Assembly: GCA_026315105.1 (NCBI GenBank)
Contig: CM048748.1
Location: 480,899,150-480,963,149 of the forward strand
Direction of reading: 5' to 3'
Length of the DNA: 64,000 nucleotides
Source: Locusta migratoria
Taxonomy: Eukaryota; Arthropoda; Insecta; Orthoptera; Acrididae
The translations under genes were made by a program, and so were the position numbers. Below, in pieces: positions 56,050 to 64,000 of the stretch (within the stretch, counting starts at the first letter, position 1; each line of letters starts with the position of its first letter). The notes beneath the pieces were generated by a model. That model was not told the origin of the DNA. It saw only the letters and a program-made list of their open reading frames with translations, and did not search any database.

Positions 56050-56420
56050 TAAACGTTGATCAAAGTTCCGCCCCATCAGAGCATCCGCCGAAATTACAAT
56101 CACTGTTTCGCTTCAAAAAGCTTTTAACGAAGTTATGGAAACGCTCATCAGCGGCCATAAAGCCGCGCTCGCAAGTGGCAGGAGGTGGGGACCGCAGTGG
56201 CGGTGGGTCTGCTGCCCTGCTGTAATGGTCGGCGAGTCTGCGATATTGCGAGATCCACAGCATAATGTAGCGCTCCCAGGGATTACTGCCGCGCGCCCTC
56301 TCTCGATTTTGCCAATTAATCGCCGGCACCTGTGGCTCGTACTCGTCTGAGTTAACGCGTCCCTTCCTGTGTCCAGTTCCTAGCCGCGCGCCTCACTCCC
56401 ATGCGAAAAGCGGCAAAGTT
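56050..56420. other. GC-rich island
   Basis: GC-rich block containing GCCAATTAATCGCCGGC at about 56309. The 89- and 71-codon frames on opposite strands are compositional. Possible conserved non-coding element. Confidence 0.4.
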
Positions 56421-56525
56421 TGCCTTTACGCCAACGAAGTACTGCTCGATGCAGTAGCTACCTGTTCTAAACTCGGTGGTGGAATTATTTTCCGCAGTCA
56501 GTATTGGGCCAAAATTGAGAAAACT

Positions 56526-57106
56526 GAAAATATGAAGTTTGTGCAGATTTCACTCTCGTCAAATTGCGATCAAACACAGTATATACAGTTCTGTACATTA
56601 ATTGCAATGACACCATTAATAAACATAGACTTTGGGCATAAGTCTGTAGCAAAGGCAGAATGGTCAAAAAATTTAGATGTGTGCATTGGTAAGAGATTGA
56701 ATGGGTTGAAACACATTGATGAACTGCTGAAACTGTTGAGTTCAGCTATTTATATGCTATTAGGGGTATTATAATTTTTGCTGTTACGAAATTTGTTATT
56801 AATTCAAATCAAATGTTTGTTAGGCTTATGGGACTTCACTGTGGGGACATCACCCCCTAAATTTAGAAACTACTTATAAACTAACTTACACTAAAGACAA
56901 CACAAACATTCAAGGAGGATTCTCACCCCCGACGGGGAGCGGCATCGCGCATCGGAGCATAGCGCCTCAATGCGCTTGGCCACAGCGCCACGGCTGTTAT
57001 TAATAACCCGAATCAATTCAATAATAATAACAGCATGCACTACAACGCTAGGGGAAAGGATGGTCTCCACTATTCGAGGTTGAATTTAACTTTGGTCTAG
57101 AAAGGT
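56526..57106 (+). pseudogene. CR1/Jockey-like LINE fragment split by a SINE
   Basis: VAKAEWSKNLDVCIGKRLN and LKHIDELLKLLSSAIYMLL match the 23400-23600 region of the LINE at 22085. After the SINE, AGGGGAAAGGATGGTCTCC with CTATTCGAGGTTGAAT matches 23815-23865. The family relation is clear; this copy is shorter and older. Confidence 0.75.
56804..56994 (-). mobile_element. SINE family A copy nested in a LINE
   Basis: TSD TGTTATTAAT at 56794-56803 and 56995-57004. Head end GCGCCACGGC. The GAGGGG phrase before the B box complement is shortened. Confidence 0.92.
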
Positions 57107-57400
57107 TGTTGTTGTTGGTTTTTGGAAGGGACTAAACTGCGACGGTTATCAGTCCCTTGTTCCAGCCTTAGAGGTAAAACATTGTGTTAAGCGTTCCTAA
57201 GTAAATGCATTAACATGTCACAGTTTAAAGATATTAAGGAAGGATCCAACTAAAAACGAAGAAGGGATGAAAGGACTGATACAGTACAAGAGTGATTTTG
57301 CTGGTTGCAATATAAGGAACACATCCAGCTAGTCTGGGACACACCTACCTAAAAGAGTTAGGCAGGTGGAGGACAGAGCAATGACAGACACACACAAACT

Positions 57401-58310
57401 TTAAATGCATTTGTACAGTCCACACTCACGGATAAAATTTAAAACAGAATCAACCATGGAGGCACTGTCGGCTAAAGCAAGATGCAAAGCGTCAGGAATA
57501 TTAAAATTTCGTCGCGTTGCGGCTAAATTACGGCATTTAAGTAACATGTGTGCGACTGACAAAGGTGCGCCACATTGACACTGAGCAGGGTTCTCGCGAC
57601 GCAGAAGCTGAGGCATAAGCAGGCCAGTCAGCCCTACGAAGCGGTCTGCAGGTTGGTACTGGAAAAGCGACACAAAGATTGGAAAGTGGTCGCTGCCACA
57701 CAGGTCGTCATACACACGCCATCCGAGGTTTGCTCGAAGGCTAGGGCTACAGACAGAGAGTTCGATCGCCGAATACGTGCCCTGCAGCACGCTAAAATGC
57801 GTGGGGACACCTGAATTCAGGAGGCAAAGCTCTTGTTGCGCCAATAACGTCTCAACATCCCTACCGTGGCCTGTGGTCTGTATTCCACCCCACAACGGGT
57901 GGTGGGCATTGAAGTCGCCCAAAAGGAGGAATGGTAGGGGAAGTTGGAAGACCAGAGCAGTATGGTTGTTGAGAGACCCGGCCTCATCTGGAGGAAGGTA
58001 TAAGCTTCCGACGGTTAATCCCTGCGTTGCCCGTATTCTGACAGCCACTGCCTCAAGGGCGGTGTGGAGTGGCACTGGGGCACTGGGCACAGTGTCTAGG
58101 ACATACAGACAGACACCTCCAGACACCCTGTCTTATATGGATCGGTTGCGGTAGTAGCCCCGAGACCCACGAAGGGCAGGGGTCCGCTGTGCTGGAAACC
58201 ATGTTTCCTGTAGGGCCATACAAAATACAGGGTAGCGGCACAGTAATTGTCGCAGCTCGGCTAGGTGATTAAAGAAGCCGCCGCAGTTCCACTGGAGAAT
58301 GAGTTATTCT
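57401..58310 (-). pseudogene. LINE ORF2: endonuclease joined to C-terminal cysteine region, RT deleted
   Basis: Upstream (in another frame) LAELRQLLCRYP and MALQETWF start the apurinic-type endonuclease. Then SGGVCLYVL, LPPDEAGSLNN, LLLGDFNAHHPLWG, GTYSAIELSVCSPSL and CGSDHFPI follow, with the catalytic GDFNAHH and SDH motifs visible. Directly afterwards comes LLMPQLLRRENPAQCQCGAP, then LSVAHMLLKCRNL and a normal stop. The whole RT and linker (several hundred codons in Jockey elements) are gone. The frame stays open for 241 codons across the junction. Confidence 0.8.
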
Positions 58311-58492
58311 CCACGCTGTAAGGTCATAAAAGAAGAGAAATATAAAAAGGAGATCATTCCATAGGAACATCTGTTGCCTTATGGTCAGGATCTACAGAAT
58401 CTAAGACCATAGATTCAGGTGATTTCGTATGTGCAGAGATCCTACGGTCTGGTGAGTCAAGAAGTGCTAGATCCTCAGGGGAAGCGAGGATC

Positions 58493-59800
58493 TCAACTTA
58501 ATCCTCTGAAGCAAAGGACGTGGGTGTGGGCGGCTTGGAAGCCATCGAAGAATCCTTTTCTTTCCTTCTTCTTACCCTCTCGCTGGCCCTTCGATGTTAA
58601 GGGCCGTGGGGGCTTCTCAGAAGGGGCGGCAGGAGCTGTCGAAGAGCAGGAGGCCCTTCGATCAGCAACTGGGGGATCCTTCAATAATTTGCTGAGGGAC
58701 CCCTTCCGGGCGACAGGAGCCGGAGAAAGCTTTTGTTTCTCCGGCTGTGTGGTGGGGACAGACGTCCTCTGTGATGGGGCGGTCGTTGCTCCCAGTGTGA
58801 AGAATGTGGGAGCAACCGAAGAAGCAGCGCCCCCAACTTTCAAGGGGGCAGGTGCAGTAGATCGGGCCTGAGGGCCCATTGGCATAGGTGGGACATTTTG
58901 TGGTCTTGTGACAGAGGGGATCGATGACGAAGAAACACTAGCGTATGGAGTCGTCATGTTCACAGGATGGAGCTTAATGTATTTGCGCCTACCTCTGGGT
59001 ATGTCACCCGGTCCAGGGTTTTGTACTCCATGATCTTTCTTTCTTTGTGGAGAACAGAGCAGGTGTGCGAACAAGGAGGATGCTGCAGGTTGAAATTGAC
59101 GCACACTGGAGGTGGGGAACAAGGGGCGTTCGGATGGGATGCACGCCCACACTCCCGAAATGTTGTGTCGGCATCACATCGGGAGGACATACGTCCAAAC
59201 CTCCAGCAGGGTTTAACGTCGCACCGGTAGATTATCACCTTGACTTTCTCGGGCAATGTATCACCCTCTAAAGCCAAGATGAAGGCACCGGTGGCAACTC
59301 TCCTGTCCTTCGGACCCCTGTAGATGCGCCGGATGAAATGCACACCTCGCCGCTGCAAGTTAGCTCGTAATTCGACGTCCGATTGCAGCAGAAGATCCTT
59401 GTGGAAGATGATACCCTGGACCATATTTAAGCTCTTATGTGGCGTGATGGCAACGGAAACATCGCCCAGTTTGTCACAGGTGTTCAAAGACCGTGACTGC
59501 GCTGGGGATGACGTCGTTATTAGGACCGACGCAGATCTCATCTTTGACATACCCTCTACTTCTCCATACGTGTCTTCCAAATGTTCCACAAAGAACATTG
59601 GATTCGTGGACATGAAAGATTCCCCATCTGTAAGACTGCACAAAAAATACTTAGAGGCATAAAACTCACCTTGAATTTTTGCCCTACGTTCCTCCCAAGG
59701 TGTGGACTGAGAAGGAAACTTTTCGGGGTCATATTGCGTAGCGTTATAATCGCCTCTACCGCGCTTAGAGACGGTGGAAACTGAATTTCTAATAGCATTA
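58493..59800 (-). pseudogene. LINE ORF1 (gag-like) with zinc knuckles
   Basis: Three overlapping frames restore one gag-like protein. The N-terminus reads LLEIQFPPSLSAVEAIITLR. The middle frame (58960-59643) has LTDGESFMSTNPMFFVEHL and GFIL-type RNA-binding blocks (VHFIRRIYRGPKDRRVATG). It also has cysteine clusters around CDVKPCWRFGRMSSRCDA and CRECGRASHPNAPC-like segments, with two Cys replaced by Phe. The C-terminal frame is Pro/Ser/Ala-rich and basic. At least two frameshifts (near 59650 and 59000). Confidence 0.75.
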
Positions 59801-59810
59801 TTTCCTTCCT

Positions 59811-60033
59811 CTCTCGTAGTTAAATAAAATCTATGAAATTAAGACTTTTTCTCCGTATGTATCATGGCTAATCGCGATCGGCGACACAGGATTAAATTTC
59901 AAACTCTGTATTTCAGACACACATTAAACAGATCGTAACATTAAATTCTAACCGATCACGAGGTGGAAGCATAAGAAGGAAACTCTGATTTTCAAATACT
60001 TTTATATTACGAAACGTGACAGTTGTTACTCTT
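59811..60033. other. Unassigned sequence
   Basis: Nothing recognised. Confidence 0.3.
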
Positions 60034-60045
60034 TAATCTCTTACT

Positions 60046-60230
60046 CAAATGTTCAAATGTTTGTACAACTTATGGGACTTAACTACGGGGTCGTCAGTCC
60101 CTAAGCTTACAAACTACTTATGAACTAGCTAAGACTAAAGACGGCACAAACATCCATGCCAGAGGGGGGATTCGAACCCCGTGCTGACCGTGACTGAAGC
60201 GCCTCAGTCACCTCGGCCACCGCGGCCGGC
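60046..60230 (-). mobile_element. SINE family A copy with 12-bp TSD
   Basis: TSD TAATCTCTTACT at 60034-60045 and 60231-60242, perfect. A short deletion removes part of the segment after the B box complement. Confidence 0.95.
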
Positions 60231-60294
60231 TAATCTCTTACTACTTTGTTTACTTACAAGGGCAACTCTCCATCGCAACCCTTTCGGATCTAGT

Positions 60295-60365
60295 GACAAG
60301 TTGGCGCAGTGGGTAGCCCGTCAGAAACTGCTCACAGTTCGAGTATGAAGACAGGAAAATTTGTG
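60295..60365 (+). mobile_element. tRNA-like promoter fragment
   Basis: TTGGCGCAGTGGGTAGCC (A box) and ACAGTTCGAGTA (weak B box). Possibly the head of another SINE; the body is not recognised. Confidence 0.35.
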
Positions 60366-60624
60366 TGTCACTGTCAAAAGAGGAGAGAAATGTCAACAGT
60401 GACCCGTTCGAGCGCATGCCGTGCAAGATCTAGAGCAGGCCTGTCAGCGAGGTGGCCGCGCTCGCCACAGCGGTGCGCTGTAGGCCGGCCGCTCGCGGTG
60501 GCCTCTGGCTGCGAGGAGCAGTGCAGCTGTAAACTTAAGTGAAAGTTAATCACAGTTTAATTCAAAATAAGACATTACAATATGAGAATATTATAAAATA
60601 CAGGTAAAAAATCTAACAAAATTT

Positions 60625-61238
60625 GCTAGTCGAATCTTTTTTCACGAAACAATAAATTGTGACAGGTATGTGAACAATATCCTGCAGCCATTTTTTCTAA
60701 AACTTTCACCCAACGAAGAGCTGTACGGTTATTTCATGCGGGACAATGCAAGTACACACATTGCCAATGCTTCTGTGGCAGCAATACAAAGTGTTTTTGA
60801 TGATAGGATAGTTGACTGGCCTCCTCGTTCTCCAGTTCAAAATTCCTGTTACTTTTATCTTTGGGGAATGTTAAAAGACGAGGCGTATGCAAGCAATCAA
60901 TCCACATACACTCGAAGAGTTGGAAGACAGGATGCGACTAATCATTTCGCAGGTTTCGGCAGCCGAAATTCGTCGAGTGTTTGCAAATGCGTTCAAGAGA
61001 TGTCAGGCCGCTTTTTCCATAGAGGAACATCATTTTGATCGTCTACTGTAAATAAAGGTAAGCTTAGGTTACTCAGATGGCAATGTTTTTTAGACTTTAA
61101 CCAAGTGTATGCACCCGCGGCACAATAGAGTCCGAAAAGCGGGCGCTGCCGTGGCCGGCGGATGCGGTGGTGGCGGCCGGGAGCCGTACCGCGCGATCCG
61201 CGGACGCCTGGCGGGCGTCTTTCGTGAGACGCCCTGTA
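60625..61238 (+). pseudogene. Mariner-like transposase, 3' half with terminal inverted repeat
   Basis: The frame ASRIFFHETINCDRYVNNIL then ELYGYFMRDNASTHIANASV, with WPPRSPVQNSCYFYLWGML, is the middle and C-terminal part of a Tc1/mariner-superfamily transposase common in insects. After a frameshift near 60895, NPHTLEELEDRMRLIISQVS and CQAAFSIEEHHFDRLL finish it. The catalytic Asp of MRDN is present, but the usual SPDLTPCDF reads SPVQNSCYF, so that part of the site is lost. The right end CTTTCGTGAGACGCCCTGTA is the terminal inverted repeat, and the left end is missing. The rearranged relative at 4757 starts its forward part at the same base. Confidence 0.75.
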
Positions 61239-61359
61239 CAATATGACAATAAATACAGAGATGTCAGTCACCAAACGAACAGTTGACTAGTTTGTGAAAA
61301 ACAAAAATTGATAATAAACCGCAGTAGGTTTGAACAAGGACCTCAAGTGATGCAGTCAG

Positions 61360-61451
61360 TCACGATCGTCACAGAACCGCTATGGGACGAAACTCCAGTG
61401 GTCGTCGGTCCCCAGACTTACAAACTGCTTAAACTAACTTACATTAAGGGC

Positions 61452-61495
<44 letters not shown>

Positions 61496-61568
61496 CCCGA
61501 GGGTGGACTCGAACCTCCGGCAGGGAGCAACAAGTCGCCTTAGAGTACTCGGCCATTCCCGTGCGGCA
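61360..61568 (-). mobile_element. SINE family B copy with (AC)n
   Basis: B box complement GGACTCGAACCTCC, head end CGTGCGGCAC, a 40-nt AC tract (61453-61492) and the tail part CTTACAAACTGCTTAAAC. Confidence 0.8.
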
Positions 61569-61899
61569 CGGCTTTTGCACTTCCCTTTATGTGTACCTAG
61601 GTCTTGGCCCAGTAATCGTTTCGATTCCCCTTTTTATATTTCACAGTTGGTGCTGTTTTCGTGCTTGATCCGTGTTCAGTTTTTGATGGGCTGCGTCGTC
61701 TTACCACACAATCTGAGTTGGGGAGGGGTCTCCCTGTTAGTATTTTCCTTATTGTTTGTGTACGATTTTTAATAAATATTGTCATAATATTGGGCTAAAA
61801 TGGTATCAGCTGATGAAAGTAAATCTGAACTAACTTTTTTTATTGTGTTTCGTTTCGCGGCAGCGTCATGCAACGGGCCAGTTGCAGGTAAAATATCGG
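61569..61899. other. Unassigned sequence
   Basis: The 154-codon plus frame over 61308-61772 is mostly SINE plus flank. No family seen. Confidence 0.3.
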
Positions 61900-62290
61900 C
61901 TGTCGGCGGAATGTATCCTCGGCGCATCTGCAGGAGCGGCTTCTCAGGTCAGCTATTAGCATCACAAAGCTGCGGCTCGGCATCGATGGCCGCTCATTTA
62001 CAAGTCGGCGTCCGTCCCGCCGGCGCCAATTACTCCGCTCTCTCCGGGTGACGTAATCAAAGGCTCGCCGGCGGCGGCGGCGGCGGTGACGTTGTCAAAT
62101 GGCGCGGCGCGGCGGCTTTTGTGCGGCTCGCCAGACGGACTGCTGGCTGCTCCACTCCGCCCGCTCCTTCTGTGGGGCTCCCCCCGGCAAATGTCGTGTA
62201 GGCTTTAGCGCCGACTGCCGACATCGAGGTCACTACCGCCCTAGGAAGCAAGTCACATGCGACGGTGCACTAAGGTCCTAGCTGACGTTT
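61900..62290. other. GC/CpG-rich island
   Basis: CpG-dense, with GCCGGCGCCAATTACTCCGC, a TGACGTAA site (CREB/ATF-like) and (GGC)n. The Gly/Ala/Arg-rich frames on both strands are compositional. A regulatory island is possible. Confidence 0.5.
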
Positions 62291-62364
62291 GTCACTTGGC
62301 GCTGCACTGTAGTCATACAGGCAACGCACATAACGGAGAGTCACTTCACAAACGCTACTAATAA

Positions 62365-62640
62365 CAGACAACCAATTAACGTGAAATTTGATACACGTAT
62401 ACAAAATTACATGGGAAAGGTTCTTAAACAGGTTTCGTTCCAATTTATTTATTTATTTATTTTTTTTTTTTTTTTTTTAATACCAACCGGAAAATTTGAG
62501 AAAAAGTGAAAGTGAGTTTTCAAGTGTCCGTGTACATCTATATCTTCGCACTGATCTTGATGAAAGTTTGCACAATTGATCGTCAAAGTAAGAGGAAGAG
62601 CACCGTCTACATAAAATTCCGTTAATGCATGTTGGAGGGT
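62365..62640 (+). repeat. Single unit related to the 34385-35535 array
   Basis: GGAAAATTTGAGAAAAAGTG with GATGAAAGTTTGCACAATTG and AAGTAAGAGGAAGAGC parallel the array units. T19 (62460-62478) lies inside. Confidence 0.5.
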
Positions 62641-62693
62641 AGTTTAATTACAGGCTTCGATTGCAATCTCTTTACATATAAGACGCATTTGTT

Positions 62694-63388
62694 GTCTGTT
62701 TCCTGTGCAGCTCTTAAGGACAGATCAGTGACTCATCACAAGAAATCAGCTGCCCTCAGAGCTTTTCGCATTGCCTCCATTAACGCTTGGCGGTCTGTTC
62801 CAACTCTGCTGCGTGTTATACAAACACTAGCTGCAAGTACCCGGCTGTGCCCGGGTTTAAAATACGTTTTTCTGTAGAAAGGTCCTCAAGGTCCAGACAA
62901 CCAAATAACGTGAAACTTGATGAGGATGAAAATAAAAGTGTTGGTCATACATGTGTAGGTGGGTCAGAAGGGGGAGGGGGTACGGTGGTAGGAGTCTCTT
63001 GGGAGTCTCTTGGGATTGCTGGTATAGACTTGCAGACACCACGCTTCTCTCATGGACAGTTGTATGTGGCCTGCTCCAGAGTGGGCAAAGACGAAAATCT
63101 TTTTGTACGTACTCGAAATGGGACTGCCAAAAATGTTGTTTATCACATTGCTTTAACATAAATGTACCCTTTTATTTCATGCATATAAACGGTTTTGTAC
63201 GCTTCTAAAGAAAACCTTGTTTTAAACCCTGGCACGGCCGGGGTACTGGCAGCTAGTGTTTGTATAACGCGGAGCAGAGTTGGAACAGACCGCCAAGCGT
63301 TAATGGAGGCAATGCGAAAAGCTGTGACGGCAGCTGATTTCTTGTGATGAGTCACTGAACTGTCCTTAAGAGCTGCACAGGAAACAAC
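62694..63388. mobile_element. Inverted pair of Helitron 3' ends with shared flanks
   Basis: Two Helitron termini face outwards. The minus-strand one ends CTAG at 62827-62830 (hairpin ACCCGGGCACAGCCGGGT). The plus-strand one ends CTAG at 63253-63256 (hairpin CCCTGGCACGGCCGGGG). Each is followed by the same roughly 132-bp sequence beginning TGTTTGTATAAC, so the inverted repeat includes DNA beyond both termini. Confidence 0.7.
63010..63161 (+). pseudogene. Helitron helicase C-terminus
   Basis: GIDLQTPRFSHGQLYVACSR, VGKDENLFVRTRNG and TAKNVVYHIALT, then a stop, are the last residues of a Helitron Rep/helicase (Pif1-like helicase end). The conserved FSHGQLYVACSRVG block is intact. It lies about 95 bases before the plus-strand CTAG terminus, which is the normal arrangement. 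Everything upstream of this fragment is missing. Confidence 0.8.
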
Positions 63389-63390
63389 TT

Positions 63391-64000
63391 GGACCATCAC
63401 CATATCGGGACTCTATAAATATTTACTTTATTTTACAATTTTATTTAATTTATTTTCTTGATAAACTTTTTATATGACGTAAAACTATGTAAAACTCTGT
63501 ACATTACAACCTACATATCGCTGTGTGACACACAGGAAAAATGCATCAAACATCTTTTCTCAGAAATTAGTTAAATCTCTTAACAACGCGAATAATCATA
63601 CCACCACAACTTATTGTAGGATAATTTGTTTTTATTGTGGGAAATTAATCCATATAATTATTTAATATCGATGTCAATTAAAAGAAACAAAACACGAATT
63701 TGTCTTCTTAACAGATGTTACACTTCTAGCTGATTTCGAAGACGGGTCAAGGAGATTTTATTCCCCCATGTATAACATGGGGGAACGATGAAAAACTTCT
63801 TAATAAAAGTAATGTAATTTTGCAGTTTTTAAGATGCTGAAGTATGATGATAAAAATCGTATCGCCGACCATTAAAATGAATGTTTCGGGATTTTAATGA
63901 TTATTCAAAATGAATATATTACCATCTAATCATGCGTAGTGACTTATCTTTAAAAATTACATGAAAATTAAAATAATTTTTAGTTTATTATATGCTCTAT
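63391..64000. other. Unassigned AT-rich sequence
   Basis: Nothing recognised up to the window end. Confidence 0.3.

Larger units (their letters stand above)
57107..59810 (-). mobile_element. Jockey-type LINE with internal deletion
   Basis: Minus-strand element in the order gag-like ORF1 (59800-58493), ORF2 endonuclease (58310 to about 57600), ORF2 C-terminus, and 3' UTR ending in GGACTGATAACCGTCGCAG, TTTAGTCCCTTCC and an AACCAACAACAAC tail at 57107. The reverse-transcriptase domain is missing. It directly follows the older LINE fragment that ends at 57106. Confidence 0.85.

Noticed and set aside
1..64000. CRISPR arrays, rRNA genes, bacterial-type operons
   Set aside because: No regularly spaced short repeats, no rRNA blocks and no prokaryotic gene organisation were seen.

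Overview
The window looks like intergenic DNA from a large, repeat-rich insect genome, most likely an orthopteran (grasshopper or locust). The inference rests on abundant tRNA-derived SINEs with dispersed Lm1-like and Leu-tRNA-like heads, CR1/Jockey/RTE-type LINE remnants with insect-style tails, Helitrons, Tc1/mariner copies and two insect-type nuclear copies of mitochondrial ND5 and ND4. I saw no intact host protein-coding gene, no functional rRNA or tRNA gene and no CRISPR array. Almost everything recognisable is a transposable element, usually broken, and many are nested in one another. Family names below are recognised by eye, not by a database search.

Layout. 1-6.1 kb: two Tc1-like transposase remnants, a SINE with a perfect target-site duplication (TSD), a minus-strand LINE, a rearranged mariner-like element inside a SINE, and a probable solo LTR. 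6.7-17 kb: three minus-strand Helitron copies sharing a CTAG terminus, with SINE and LINE insertions, a Penelope-like inverted pair that contains a well-formed hammerhead ribozyme fold, and a foldback element. 17-25 kb: LINE remnants, one with a 44-nt T run at its reverse-transcriptase active site. 25-31 kb: a foldback element with a perfect 44-bp palindrome, a GC island, then an ND5 numt, a 3.2 kb Helitron and an ND4 numt in mitochondrial order. 33-38 kb: SINEs, an AT-rich degenerate tandem array and a TA-flanked MITE. 38-49 kb: two copies of a 1.3 kb repeat, the second interrupted by a 2.7 kb DNA transposon that encodes an unusual, probably uncharacterised transposase-like protein. 49-57 kb: nested SINEs and unassigned DNA. 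57-60 kb: a Jockey-type LINE with its reverse transcriptase deleted. 60-64 kb: a second mariner-like remnant, a GC island and two Helitron 3' ends facing away from each other.

How the parts relate. Two abundant SINE families (called A and B here) end in a hairpin that resembles the 3' end of the Jockey-type LINE at 57.1 kb, which suggests that this LINE lineage mobilised them. Helitron copies serve as empty-site references for one SINE insertion, and the two 1.3 kb repeats serve the same purpose for the new DNA transposon. Long uninterrupted A or T runs (17-57 nt) sit inside several otherwise recognisable repeats.
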